Positions 54,671-63,459 of a stretch of DNA of 64,000 bases are shown here, one piece after another. Position numbers and translations under genes: made by a program. How positions within the stretch are numbered: the first letter of the stretch is position 1; each line of letters opens with the position of its first letter. The notes beneath the pieces are model-generated. The model worked only from the letters and a program-made list of their open reading frames with translations. It did no database searches and was not told the DNA's origin. Source of the stretch: Actinomyces sp. HMSC035G02 (lineage in GTDB: Bacteria > Actinomycetota > Actinomycetes > Actinomycetales > Actinomycetaceae); assembly GCA_001838165.1 (NCBI GenBank), contig KV835914.1, forward strand, positions 1 to 64,000. Reading direction: 5' to 3'.

Positions 54671-55348
54671 TCAGCGCGCGTTCTCGAAGCGGAAGCCCAT
54701 GCCTCGCACTGTCGTGATGTAGTGCGGGTCGGTCGCGTCGTCGCCAAGCTTCCGGCGCAGCCACGACACGTGCATGTCGAGAGTCTTCGTGGAGCCGGTC
54801 GGGTCCGAGCCCCACACCTCGCGCATGAGGGTGTCGCGCGCGACGACGGAACCGGCCTCGCGCAGGAGCACGCGCAGCAGGTCGAATTCCTTGGCGGTCA
54901 GGCTCAGCTCGACATCACCCACGAAGGCGCGGTGCGCGGCGACATCCATGCGGATGTCCTGAGCGCGCAGCTCGCCCTCGGCAGGCTCTGCGGCCTGGCG
55001 GCGCAGGAGGGCCCGCACGCGAGCGAGAAGCTCCGCGAGGCGGAAGGGCTTCGTCACGTAGTCGTCTGCGCCCGCGTCCAGGCCGACGACCATGTCGACC
55101 TCGTCCGTGCGCGCAGTGAGGATCAGAATCGGGACGCGGTTGCCGGAGGAGCGGATCTCGCGGGCGACATCCAAGCCGTCCATATCGGGCAGGCCGAGGT
55201 CCAGGACAACCAGGTCAACGCCGCGAACATCCGCGAGGGCTTCAGCGCCCGTCGCGTGTGCGCGCACGTCGTAGCCCTCCCTGCCCAGTGCGCGGGCAAG
55301 GGGCTCGGAGATGGCCGGATCGTCTTCAACGAGGAGAACTGTAGTCAC
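54671..55348 (-). CDS. OmpR-family response regulator
   Basis: 225 residues from the GTG at 55,348. Receiver domain: acidic pair in LVEDDPA, phospho-acceptor Asp in DLVVLDLGLPDMDG, Thr in LTARTDEVD and Lys in KPFRLAELLARV. C-terminal winged helix with LTAKEFDLLRVLLREAG and HVSWLRRKLGDDATDPHYIT. TAAGAT lies six bases before the GTG, so the message is leaderless. Together with the downstream kinase it forms a two-component system of unknown stimulus. Confidence 0.94.
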   Translation of the reverse strand: MTTVLLVEDDPAISEPLARALGREGYDVRAHATGAEALADVRGVDLVVLDLGLPDMDGLDVAREIRSSGNRVPILILTARTDEVDMVVGLDAGADDYVTKPFRLAELLARVRALLRRQAAEPAEGELRAQDIRMDVAAHRAFVGDVELSLTAKEFDLLRVLLREAGSVVARDTLMREVWGSDPTGSTKTLDMHVSWLRRKLGDDATDPHYITTVRGMGFRFENAR

Positions 55349-55354
55349 GCTTGC

Positions 55355-55360
55355 ATCTTA
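55355..55360 (-). promoter_or_regulatory. -10 box for leaderless response-regulator mRNA
   Basis: TAAGAT on the minus strand, six bases (GCAAGC) before the GTG at 55,348. Confidence 0.6.
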
Positions 55361-55441
55361 GCAATTCCGAACCAAAACTTGCACCTTTCTTGACCCGTTA
55401 TGCGAGCCGATCAGATGCTCGTTCACACTGCGAGATGAACG

Positions 55442-56476
55442 TTATTTGACAACGCTTGAGAGCAGGTACGGCGAGACAGGACCGAAACCGCGCAAGTCTG
55501 CGGTCGGGAACTCTTCGAGCTCATACCCGTCGCCAACCTCGCCGGCCGCGATGGCAGCAGCCGTGGTCGGATCGGTGAGGATCTTGCCCACCGGAGCAAT
55601 GTCCACGAGGCGAGACGCGAGGTTCACGGTGGGCCCGAAAACGTCACCCGATCGCGAGAAGACATCTCCGCGCACGAAGGACGCTCGCACGGGCAGCATC
55701 TCATCGTCAGCATTCAGCCTCTCGATGAGGGTCGTGGCCACGCGCAGGCCGGTCGGCAGGTCATCGGCGATGTAGAGGACGGCATCACCGATCATCTTGA
55801 CGACGCGACCACCCTCCTCGATGACAGCGTTACGACTCTCCTCCTCGAAGCGCTCAATGAGGCCCACGAGGGCATCACCGAGGATCGTCGAGGACGAGGT
55901 GTAGGACACCATGTCAACGAAGCCGAGGCAGCGGTTCAACGGGAAGCGGTTATGCCGTTCCTCATGCCCGCGTTGAGACACCTCGCGGTCGAAACGGGAC
56001 AGGGCTGCCTCGAGCTGGCGCCGCCAGGCGTATGTGAACATCTCCTGGAAGACGTCGATGTACTCGCGCATATGATCGAGCACGTACATGCGGGCCGTCG
56101 TATCGTCCAACATCAGACGACGCATCGAATCCTCGACCAACGCCTCGAACTGCCACAGGGCAAGGCGATCGGCCAGGTGAGCGTTGGCGCGCAGGAGAGA
56201 GCGTGAGGTAGCCGTGTCAATGCCACCAGATTCAACGAGGTCGTGCCAGCGACTAAAAACTTCCAGGTCACGCTGAGAGAAAACCTTGTCGTCTGCGGTG
56301 GGAGCCTGGAAGCCGAGGGCAATCCAGAAACGGAAGACGCGTTCGATAGGCGTATTCGTCATCTCCGCGAGATCGCGGGCCGAATACGTCAGATGACCTC
56401 CGAGTAGCTGAGGAACGTAGCTTGTTGCGGTCAGGTCATCAGGAGTTGCATGGGACGAAGCCGCGCGCTCATCCAT
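55442..56476 (-). CDS. Class III adenylate/guanylate cyclase with helical regulatory domain
   Basis: 344 residues from the ATG at 56,476, behind GAGGAGGG. The N-terminal 170 residues are helical (TYSARDLAEMTNTPIERVFR onward), matching the regulatory module of actinobacterial Rv1264/Rv2212-type cyclases. The C-terminal catalytic domain has the first metal Asp in GFVDMVSYTS, the Lys and second Asp in VVKMIGDAVLYIA, and the transition-state Asn/Arg in VNLASRLVD. It should make cAMP; nucleotide specificity is not certain. The 190-bp AT-rich upstream region holds a 19-bp palindrome. Confidence 0.88.
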   Translation of the reverse strand: MDERAASSHATPDDLTATSYVPQLLGGHLTYSARDLAEMTNTPIERVFRFWIALGFQAPTADDKVFSQRDLEVFSRWHDLVESGGIDTATSRSLLRANAHLADRLALWQFEALVEDSMRRLMLDDTTARMYVLDHMREYIDVFQEMFTYAWRRQLEAALSRFDREVSQRGHEERHNRFPLNRCLGFVDMVSYTSSSTILGDALVGLIERFEEESRNAVIEEGGRVVKMIGDAVLYIADDLPTGLRVATTLIERLNADDEMLPVRASFVRGDVFSRSGDVFGPTVNLASRLVDIAPVGKILTDPTTAAAIAAGEVGDGYELEEFPTADLRGFGPVSPYLLSSVVK

Positions 56477-56548
56477 CGCAAATCCCTCCTCTTTGGGCTG
56501 ACTCAACACCACATCAGCGGGTAACGGTATATCAGATCACTTTTCAAA

Positions 56549-56567
56549 GTCACATCGAGATTGTGAC
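56549..56567. promoter_or_regulatory. Palindrome GTCACA-N7-TGTGAC between cyclase and maf
   Basis: GTCACATCGAGATTGTGAC, a perfect 6+7+6 palindrome. It resembles CRP half-sites but in the opposite relative order and with seven central bases, so it is not the standard TGTGA-N6-TCACA site. Its position 73 bases before the cyclase ATG suggests an operator. Confidence 0.45.
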
Positions 56568-56690
56568 CTCGTACGTAGACAATTGTAGTAGTCTGATGAG
56601 TTTTTCACCAGCGTTTTGCACGTTTACCTGCGAAAACCCGCCGTCTTGCAATAAATTTCAGTTTGTCTCCACGCTTCTCGCGCGATGGTC

Positions 56691-56696
56691 CACAAT
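56691..56696 (+). promoter_or_regulatory. Weak -10 box for leaderless maf
   Basis: CACAAT, six bases (GTCCCT) before the ATG at 56,703. Confidence 0.4.
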
Positions 56697-56702
56697 GTCC
56701 CT

Positions 56703-57410
56703 ATGCGCCTTGTTCTAGCCTCCGCTTCCCCCGCACGCCGCGCAACGCTCATTGCGGCGGGCATCACACCGATCGTCCAGGTTTCCACCGTCGACGAGGA
56801 CGCCGTCCTCGCTGCGCTGCCCGGCGGGCGCGCATTCTCAGGCGGCACGACCACCCCGGCGGACGAAGTCGCGGCGCTCGCCGCAGCCAAGTGCGCCGAC
56901 GTCTGCAAAGCCCTGAGTACACCCAACACCAACACCGAACTGCCCGAGGGCGAGGCCGTCCTCGTGGTTGGCTGCGACTCCATGCTCGAGATCGACGGCC
57001 AGATGCTCGGCAAGCCCCACACCCCCGACGTAGCCCGCGAGCGCATCCGCGCCATGCGCCGCACGAGCGCCACCCTGTGGACGGGCCACTCGGCCGCGAT
57101 CCTCGCCCCGGCCTCGTCGGATGACGACCAGAGGCACGAACACGCGGTCACCGCGACCGTCACCCGCTCCGCCTCGACCCAGGTTCACTTCGGGGACATC
57201 TCGGATGCCGAGATCGACGCGTACGTTGCCACCGGCGAGCCCCTTCACGTCGCAGGATCCTTCACGGTCGACGGTTTGGGCGGCCCCTTCATCGAGGGCG
57301 TGACGGGCGATTATCACTCGGTCGTCGGCATCTCTTTGCCGCTGCTGCGCTCCATGGCCACCGAGCTCGGGGTGTTCTGGCCGGACCTGTGGGATGCGCC
57401 GCGCCGCTGA
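56703..57410 (+). CDS. maf: Maf-type nucleoside triphosphate pyrophosphatase
   Basis: 235 residues starting [20 protein letters not shown]. Maf proteins hydrolyse non-canonical or pyrimidine NTPs and influence septation. Signature [26 protein letters not shown] with the catalytic Asp, [11 protein letters not shown] and [20 protein letters not shown] are visible. A 40-residue insertion after the first strand (about 30-75) makes it longer than the usual 200 residues. Start chosen from the family N-terminus; no ribosome site precedes it. dapD follows on the same strand. Confidence 0.92.
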   Translation: MRLVLASASPARRATLIAAGITPIVQVSTVDEDAVLAALPGGRAFSGGTTTPADEVAALAAAKCADVCKALSTPNTNTELPEGEAVLVVGCDSMLEIDGQMLGKPHTPDVARERIRAMRRTSATLWTGHSAAILAPASSDDDQRHEHAVTATVTRSASTQVHFGDISDAEIDAYVATGEPLHVAGSFTVDGLGGPFIEGVTGDYHSVVGISLPLLRSMATELGVFWPDLWDAPRR

Positions 57411-57442
57411 GTTTCAGCGCCAATCAGTCACCCGTCGCACCG

Positions 57443-57448
57443 TACTGT
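57443..57448 (+). promoter_or_regulatory. -10 box for leaderless dapD
   Basis: TACTGT, six bases (AGGGGC) before the ATG at 57,455, 33 bases after the maf stop. Confidence 0.55.
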
Positions 57449-57454
57449 AGGGGC

Positions 57455-58411
57455 ATGGACAACAGCACTGCATGGGGCATCGGCCTCGCAACGATCACTC
57501 TGGACGGCACGACACTCGACACGTGGTACCCCGCCCCGCACCTGGGCGAGGCCGGGACCGACGAGGAGCTGGCGACCTCGCTGTCCGTGCTGGAGCGCGT
57601 CGATGACGCGCGCCGCGTGCGCACCGTCGTCGTCACAACGGCGATTGACCTGCAGGAAGCCCCCGCCTCCACGGAGGACGCCTACCTGCGTCTGCACCTG
57701 CTCTCCCACCGCCTGGTTCAGCCCAACACGATCAACCTGGACGGCATCTTCGGGGTGCTGCCCAACGTCGTGTGGACGGATGCCGGCCCGTGCGCCGTCG
57801 CCGACTTCGAGGCCACCCGCCTGCGCCTGCGCGCTCGCGACGGCCACCCCGTCACCGTGCAGGGCGTCGACAAGTTCCCACCGATGGTCAACTACGTGCT
57901 GCCCTCCGGCGTTCGCATCGCCGACGGCACGCGCGTGCGCCTGGGCGCCTACCTCTCCGAGGGCACGACCGTCATGCACGCCGGCTTCGTCAACTTCAAC
58001 GCGGGCACGCTGGGCCGCTCGATGGTCGAGGGCCGCGTCTCTCAGGGCGTCGTCATCGGCGACGGCTCGGACGTGGGTGGCGGCGCCTCCACGATGGGCA
58101 CCCTCTCGGGTGGCGGCAAGCAGCGCGTGCGCCTGGGCGAGCGCTGCCTGCTGGGCGCGAACTCGGGCCTGGGCATCGCGCTCGGCGACGACTGTGTCGT
58201 CGAGGCCGGCCTGTACGTGACCGCCGGCGCGAAGGTGACGCTCATCGATTCTTCCGGCGAGGCCGAGCCGCGCACGATTGCCGCGCGCGACCTGTCGGGC
58301 GCGTCGAACATCCTGTTCCGCCGCAACTCTCAGACCGGCCGCATCGAGGCCATCGCCCGCGCGGGCGTCGTGGGCATCGAGCTCAACGACGCGCTGCACG
58401 CGTCGAACTGA
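57455..58411 (+). CDS. dapD: Tetrahydrodipicolinate N-succinyltransferase
   Basis: 318 residues, the actinobacterial DapD class. Succinylates tetrahydrodipicolinate in lysine and diaminopimelate synthesis. The N-terminal domain ([20 protein letters not shown]) is followed by [20 protein letters not shown] and a left-handed beta-helix with [40 protein letters not shown] and [20 protein letters not shown]. The next step, transamination, is encoded by the convergent dapC gene just downstream. Confidence 0.95.
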   Translation: MDNSTAWGIGLATITLDGTTLDTWYPAPHLGEAGTDEELATSLSVLERVDDARRVRTVVVTTAIDLQEAPASTEDAYLRLHLLSHRLVQPNTINLDGIFGVLPNVVWTDAGPCAVADFEATRLRLRARDGHPVTVQGVDKFPPMVNYVLPSGVRIADGTRVRLGAYLSEGTTVMHAGFVNFNAGTLGRSMVEGRVSQGVVIGDGSDVGGGASTMGTLSGGGKQRVRLGERCLLGANSGLGIALGDDCVVEAGLYVTAGAKVTLIDSSGEAEPRTIAARDLSGASNILFRRNSQTGRIEAIARAGVVGIELNDALHASN

Positions 58412-58420
58412 GTTTTCTCT

Positions 58421-58475
58421 ACGAACGGGGCCGGGGCCGCCCACGCGCAGTGCGTGCGGGCGGCCCCGGCCTCGT
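58421..58475. terminator. Bidirectional terminator between dapD and dapC
   Basis: The long hairpin combines the arms CGGGGCCGGGGCCGCCC and GGGCGGCCCCGGCCTCG with ACGCGCA/TGCGTG inner pairs. It lies between stops at 58,411 and 58,492. Confidence 0.82.
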
Positions 58476-58491
58476 CTATGTCGCTGACGTA

Positions 58492-59637
58492 TCAGCGCGC
58501 GCTCCAGGCCTCGCGAATGCGGCTGGCGGCCGCCTGAATGCGTTCGTCGGTGGCAGTCAGGGCCATGCGGACGCGCCCGTGGGCTGCCGTGCCGTAGAAG
58601 TCGCCGGGGGCCACGAGGATGCCAAGCTCGGCCAGGCGGTTCACGAGGGCCCACGAGTCGGTCGGGTTGGCGGGGTCCGAGACCCACAGGTACAGGCCCG
58701 CTGCCGTGTCGGGGTCGACGTCGAGGCCGGCGTCAGTCAGCGCCTCGAGGAGGAGTGCACGACGCACGGCGTAGACGCTGCGCTGGCGCTCGACGTGTTC
58801 AGTGTCGTTGAGAGCGACGGCCATCGCGTGCTGGACGGGGGCGGGCACCATGAGTCCAGAGTGCTTACGCACGCTCACGATCGGGGCGACCAGAGCGGGA
58901 TCGCCGTAGATGAGGGCACCGCGGTAGCCCGCGAGATTCGACTGCTTGGACAGCGAGTACAGGACGAGGAGGCCGCTCGCGTCACCCTCGCACACCTCCG
59001 TATCGAGCAGGGAGGGCACTCCCTCGCTCACGTAGGGCTCCGACCAGGGCAGGGCCGCGTAGCACTCGTCGGAGACGACGACGGCACCGTGAGCGCGCGC
59101 CCAGGCTACGACGGCGCGCAGCTCGTCCTTGCTCATCACGTGCCCGTCGGGGTTGCCCGGCGAGTTCAGGTAGACGAGGGCGGCCTCGGGCCAGGCGTCG
59201 GGGTTCGTCGGGTCCACGGCGACGGGGGTGGCGCCGGCCAGGCGGGCGCCAATGTCGTAGGTCGGGTAGGCAACCTCGGGCACGAGGACCGTGTCGCCCG
59301 GGCGCACGCCCAGCAGTGCGGGGATCCATGCGACGGCCTCCTTCGAGCCGATCGTGGGGATCACGCCGCTCATGCCGACGTCGACCATGCCTCGGCGCGC
59401 ACCCCACGTCAGGATCGCGTCGCGGACCTCGATGGTGCCGATCACCGTCGGGTAGCCGTGCGCGTTGGAGGCATCGGCGAGGGCCTCGCGAATGAACGCG
59501 GGGGTGTCATCGACCGGGGTTCCGACGCTGAGATCGCACATTCCCCCGGGATGTTCAGTGGCACGCGCTTTGGCGGATGCCAGCTGATCCCAGGGGAATT
59601 CAGGCAGGTCAAGAGGGCGGGGAAGGATCGTTGTCAT
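58492..59637 (-). CDS. dapC: Succinyldiaminopimelate transaminase
   Basis: 381 residues, PLP aminotransferase class I. PLP-Lys in YSLSKQSNLAGYRGALIYG, cofactor Asp/Tyr in VVVSDECYAALPW and Asn in YLNSPGNPDGHVM, C-terminal Arg in HGRVRMALTATDERI. N-terminal LPEFPWDQLASAKARATEHP is typical of actinobacterial DapC. The gene follows fdxA by 19 bases, the usual actinobacterial order, but a TAGGGT box six bases before its ATG suggests a leaderless transcript of its own. Confidence 0.93.
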   Translation of the reverse strand: MTTILPRPLDLPEFPWDQLASAKARATEHPGGMCDLSVGTPVDDTPAFIREALADASNAHGYPTVIGTIEVRDAILTWGARRGMVDVGMSGVIPTIGSKEAVAWIPALLGVRPGDTVLVPEVAYPTYDIGARLAGATPVAVDPTNPDAWPEAALVYLNSPGNPDGHVMSKDELRAVVAWARAHGAVVVSDECYAALPWSEPYVSEGVPSLLDTEVCEGDASGLLVLYSLSKQSNLAGYRGALIYGDPALVAPIVSVRKHSGLMVPAPVQHAMAVALNDTEHVERQRSVYAVRRALLLEALTDAGLDVDPDTAAGLYLWVSDPANPTDSWALVNRLAELGILVAPGDFYGTAAHGRVRMALTATDERIQAAASRIREAWSAR

Positions 59638-59656
59638 ACCCCTACCCTATCGACTG

Positions 59657-59998
59657 TCAGAGATTTTCGGCCTTCCATTCCTCATTCTGAGGCGGCAGCG
59701 CGGCGATCATCGGATCGTCGAAGTCCTGGACGCCGGTCTTCTGGGCGCCACCGGGGCTACCCAGGTCATTGAAGAAGTCGACGTTGGCGCGCAGGTAGTC
59801 GGACCACTCGGAGGGCAGGTCGTCCTCGTAGAAGATGGCCTCGGTCGGACACACGGGCTCGCACGCACCGCAGTCCACGCACTCCTCGGGGTGGATGTAG
59901 AGCGAGCGGGCACCCTCGTAGATGCAGTCGACGGGGCACTCGTCCACGCATGCGCGATCCTTGACGTCCACGCAGGGCTGCGCGATGACGTAGGTCAT
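59657..59998 (-). CDS. fdxA: 7Fe ferredoxin
   Basis: 113 residues. Cysteine pattern: C9, C17 and C21-P (VDVKDRACVDECPVDC) plus CVDCGACEPVCP supports one [3Fe-4S] and one [4Fe-4S] cluster. The C-terminal extension of about 50 residues is typical of actinobacterial FdxA. AGGAGG lies eight bases before the ATG. It is upstream of dapC and divergent from the small gene at 60,051. Confidence 0.95.
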   Translation of the reverse strand: MTYVIAQPCVDVKDRACVDECPVDCIYEGARSLYIHPEECVDCGACEPVCPTEAIFYEDDLPSEWSDYLRANVDFFNDLGSPGGAQKTGVQDFDDPMIAALPPQNEEWKAENL

Positions 59999-60038
59999 GA
60001 GACGTTCCTCCTGGTCAGTTCTAAAGACTCGTTGATTC

Positions 60039-60044
60039 TATTAT
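60039..60044 (+). promoter_or_regulatory. -10 box for leaderless small gene
   Basis: TATTAT, six bases (TCACGT) before the ATG at 60,051; the region is unusually AT-rich. Confidence 0.6.
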
Positions 60045-60050
60045 TCACGT

Positions 60051-60377
60051 ATGAGTAGCCCGCAGTCACCCCGCGCCCCTCACGCCCCCACAAGCGGCGA
60101 AAACACGCCGATTCAGCCCGATGGGGACGAAGTGGCGCGCGAAGAAATTTCCACACGCGCGCCTGGCGCAATTCCCCAGCTGCCGTGGATGAGCTTCGCT
60201 GTCGGAGAGAGGATCGTCATCCGCTACCGCCTGGCAGACGGGTTGCACGACGCCCTGGGAGAGGCTCTCGAGGTGGCCCCCACGCACGTCACGGTCGCGA
60301 CGAGGCGTGGGCCGGTTCGGGTGGATGCCCGCACGATGGTGACGGGCAAGCGCGTGCCTCCCCCACCCACCATCTAG
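60051..60377 (+). CDS. Small protein with SH3-like domain (Rv0428c N-terminal type)
   Basis: 108 residues. The first 40 are proline-rich and probably disordered. Residues about 45-105 (MSFAVGERIVIRYRLADG, then DALGEALEVAPTHVTVATRR and GPVRVDARTMVTGKRVPPPP) resemble the small beta-barrel that precedes a GNAT domain in actinobacterial Rv0428c-like proteins. The acetyltransferase half is absent here, so it is either a free-standing adaptor domain or a remnant. It lies between fdxA and typA. Function unknown. Confidence 0.65.
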   Translation: MSSPQSPRAPHAPTSGENTPIQPDGDEVAREEISTRAPGAIPQLPWMSFAVGERIVIRYRLADGLHDALGEALEVAPTHVTVATRRGPVRVDARTMVTGKRVPPPPTI

Positions 60378-60400
60378 CAGGCGGGGGAAGGAAGCGCGGT

Positions 60401-62320
60401 TCAGCGGTTGGCGCGGCGCTCTCGAGCGGCGATCTTGAAGCGCTCCTGGGCGTCCAGGACGACCTTGCGCACGCGCACGGCCTCGGGCGTGACCTCGACG
60501 CACTCGTCGTTGGCCGCGAACTCGAGGGACTCCTCGAGGGTCAGCTTGCGCGAGGGGGTCAGCGACTCGTACACGTCGGCGGTCGCGCTACGCGTGTTCG
60601 TCTGCTTCTTCTCGCGGCAGATGTTCACATCCATGTCCTCACCGCGCGGGTTTTCGCCCACGACCTGGCCCTCGTAGACCTCGGAGGAGGGCTCGACGAT
60701 AAAGGAGCCGCGCTCCTGCAGGTTCGTCATCGCGTACGGGGTGGCCTGGCCGGCACGGTCGGCAACGAGCGAGCCGGTGAGGCGCTGCTCGATGGTGCCC
60801 TGCCAGGGGGCGTAGCCCTCGGAGATGGACGAGGCGATACCGGTGCCGCGCGTTTCGGTGAGGAAGCGCGTACGGAAGCCGATGAGGCCTCGGGCGGGGA
60901 CCACGAACTCCAGGCGGATCCAGCCCGAACCGTGGTTCGCCATGGTCTCCATGCGGCCCTTGCGGGCGGCCATGAGCTGCGTGACAGCACCCAGGTACTC
61001 CTCGGGAATGTCGATCGTCATGCGCTCCATGGGCTCGCTGAGGACGCCGTCGATCTCCTTGGTGACGACCTGCGGCTTACCGACGGTGAGCTCGAAGCCC
61101 TCGCGGCGCATCTGCTCCACCAGGATCGCCAGGGCGAGCTCGCCACGGCCTTGGACCTCCCAGGCGTCGGGGCGCTCGGTGGGCAGAACCTTCAGGGACA
61201 CATTGCCGATGAGCTCGCGGTCGAGGCGGTCCTTGACCTGGCGGGCCGTGACCTTGGCGCCCTTGACGCGGCCGGCCATGGGCGAGGTGTTGATGCCGAT
61301 GGTCATGGAGATCGCCGGGTCGTCCACGGTGATGAGCGGCAGGGGACGCGGGTCCTCGAGGTCGACGAGGGACTCGCCGATCATGATGTCTTCGATGCCG
61401 GCGACGGCGACGATATCGCCGGGGGCGGCGGAGTCGGTGGACACGCGCTCGAGGCCCTCGGTGGCCAGCAGCTCGGAGATGTGCACGCGCTGGATGGTGC
61501 CATCGTGGCGCGCCAGGCCCACGTCAGCACCCTTCTTCAGGGTGCCGTTGTGAATGCGCAGCAGGGCGAGACGGCCCAGGAACGGCGAAGCATCCAGGTT
61601 GGTGACGTGGGCCTGCAGCGGCATGTCCTCGTCGTAGGTGGGGCCGGGGATGCGGTTCAGAATGGTCTCGAACAGGGGCTCAAGATTCTCGGTGGGCAGC
61701 TGGCCGTCACCGGGGTTCTCCAGCGAGCACTTGCCGGCCTTGGCGGAGGCGTAGACGACGGGAACGTCCATGAGGGAGTCCACGTCGATGTCGACGCCCT
61801 CGTTCATGAGGTCCTCGCCCAGCGACAGGAGCAGGTCGGTCGTCTCGGAGACGACCTCTTCGATACGCGAGTCGGGGCGGTCGACCTTGTTGACGACGAC
61901 GATGACGGGCAGGTGAGCCTGGAGGGCCTTGCGCAGCACGAAGCGGGTCTGCGGGAGCGGGCCCTCGGAGGCATCGACCATGAGGACGACGCCGTCGACC
62001 ATCGACAGGCCTCGCTCGACCTCGCCACCGAAGTCGGCGTGGCCGGGGGTGTCGATGACGTTGATGATGACGCCATCCTCGAGGCCCAGGGACTGAGCCG
62101 CAGGGCCGGTGTAGTGGACGGCGGTGTTCTTGGCGAGAATGGTGATGCCCTTCTCACGCTCGAGGTCGCCGGAGTCCATGACGCGCTCGCCGGTCTTTTC
62201 GACCGTGTCGCGCTCGGAGAACGCTCCGGACTGCCAGAGCATTGCGTCAACCAGCGTGGTCTTGCCATGATCGACGTGTGCGACGATGGCGACATTTCGC
62301 AGGTCGGGACGCGTGGACAT
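60401..62320 (-). CDS. typA: Translational GTPase TypA/BipA
   Basis: 639 residues from the ATG at 62,320, behind GAGGAG. Ribosome-binding GTPase that acts in assembly and stress. G1 [13 protein letters not shown]2 region with [21 protein letters not shown]3 [15 protein letters not shown]4 NKVDR and C-terminal domains with [20 protein letters not shown]. The last segment ([18 protein letters not shown]) is the BipA-specific C-terminus. The open frame upstream of 62,320 (to 62,422) has no family similarity and is excluded. Confidence 0.96.
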   Translation of the reverse strand: MSTRPDLRNVAIVAHVDHGKTTLVDAMLWQSGAFSERDTVEKTGERVMDSGDLEREKGITILAKNTAVHYTGPAAQSLGLEDGVIINVIDTPGHADFGGEVERGLSMVDGVVLMVDASEGPLPQTRFVLRKALQAHLPVIVVVNKVDRPDSRIEEVVSETTDLLLSLGEDLMNEGVDIDVDSLMDVPVVYASAKAGKCSLENPGDGQLPTENLEPLFETILNRIPGPTYDEDMPLQAHVTNLDASPFLGRLALLRIHNGTLKKGADVGLARHDGTIQRVHISELLATEGLERVSTDSAAPGDIVAVAGIEDIMIGESLVDLEDPRPLPLITVDDPAISMTIGINTSPMAGRVKGAKVTARQVKDRLDRELIGNVSLKVLPTERPDAWEVQGRGELALAILVEQMRREGFELTVGKPQVVTKEIDGVLSEPMERMTIDIPEEYLGAVTQLMAARKGRMETMANHGSGWIRLEFVVPARGLIGFRTRFLTETRGTGIASSISEGYAPWQGTIEQRLTGSLVADRAGQATPYAMTNLQERGSFIVEPSSEVYEGQVVGENPRGEDMDVNICREKKQTNTRSATADVYESLTPSRKLTLEESLEFAANDECVEVTPEAVRVRKVVLDAQERFKIAARERRANR

Positions 62321-62557
62321 ATGTGGACTCCTCAAATGTGGATACAGATTTATGCGTGTGAGGGGGCGCGCACGCCGCAGACACGACCGGTTCGAACCGA
62401 TTTCACGCACATACGCCTTCAAGAATATCGGCTAAACAAGGGGCAACGCGATCCCCGTGTTGCGAATTCCACCACGTCGTGGACACGTGGCGGAGATATG
62501 AGGGGCCATCGGCCGGTCTATTTGCTCGTTCACAAGCAATGGCGTTAACTGGCTTGT

Positions 62558-63412
62558 ATGACTGACATCGCCACGCTCAGCGCAGACGTTTCTACGGCCT
62601 CGGCCCTTGTCACCCCCTTCGGCGCGCACCTGCTGTCCTGGCGTCCCACGGGCCACCCGGACGTCCTGTGGCTTTCCTCCCGCGCGGTGCTGGATGGCAC
62701 GAAGGCGATCCGCGGCGGCATCCCCCTGTGCCTGCCCTGGTTCGGCAGCCCCACCGATTCCCCGACGAGGCCCGGTCAGGGAGCGAGTGCCCACGGTTTC
62801 GCGCGCACGAGCCCCTGGACGCTACTGGGAAGCACCCAACCCGCGAACGACGCCCCGGCCTCGTTCTCCTTCGAGCTGCACCACACGGGCGAAACCTCCG
62901 CCCTCTACCCGCACTCCTTCTGCGCGCGTCTGGACATCACCGCCGGGGCCGAGCTGAACATGACCCTCACCCTCACAAACGAGGACGACCATCCTTTCGC
63001 GATCGAGGCCGCCCTGCACACCTACCTGCACGTCGGAGACGTGAAGGACGTGACGCTGGAGGGCCTGGACGGGGAGCGCTACTACGACAAGGTTCGCGAG
63101 CGCTACGCCACCCAGACCGGCGACGTCACGTTCATCGGGCCGACCGACCGCGTCTACACCTCCACCCAGCAGGTCCAGGTCGTCGACCCGAAGCTGGGCC
63201 GGCGCATCATCGTGGACAAGAACGGTTCGGGCTCGACGATCGTGTGGAACCCCTGGTCACAGGGCGCGGCCACGATGAGCGACATCGGCGAGGGCGAGTG
63301 GCAGAACTTCGTGTGCGTGGAAACCGCGGCGGTGCGCGAGCGTGCGCTGACGCTGTGGCCGGGGCACCCCCACATCATGACGCAGACCCTTGCCGTGGAG
63401 ACGCTGGACTAA
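62558..63412 (+). CDS. Aldose-1-epimerase-like D-hexose-6-phosphate mutarotase
   Basis: 284 residues. Galactose-mutarotase beta-sandwich fold: ALVTPFGAHLLSWRPTGHPD, RGGIPLCLPWFGSPTDSPTR, HGFARTSPWTLLGSTQ with the conserved His, LHTYLHVGDVKDVTLEGLDG and WNPWSQGAATMSDIGEGEWQ with the catalytic Glu in FVCVETAAVRERALTL. It equilibrates the anomers of hexose 6-phosphate. Gene stands alone; a weak TTAACT box lies upstream. Confidence 0.9.
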   Translation: MTDIATLSADVSTASALVTPFGAHLLSWRPTGHPDVLWLSSRAVLDGTKAIRGGIPLCLPWFGSPTDSPTRPGQGASAHGFARTSPWTLLGSTQPANDAPASFSFELHHTGETSALYPHSFCARLDITAGAELNMTLTLTNEDDHPFAIEAALHTYLHVGDVKDVTLEGLDGERYYDKVRERYATQTGDVTFIGPTDRVYTSTQQVQVVDPKLGRRIIVDKNGSGSTIVWNPWSQGAATMSDIGEGEWQNFVCVETAAVRERALTLWPGHPHIMTQTLAVETLD

Positions 63413-63459
63413 CCGCCCCACGGGTAGGATTGGCTCCAGCTACGACCAGAAAGGCCCTC

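Noticed and set aside
57772..62548. Long plus-strand frames (57,772-59,772 and 60,185-62,548) antisense to dapC, fdxA and typA and overlapping dapD.
   Set aside because: They lie opposite or out of frame with clear housekeeping genes and carry no domain motifs.
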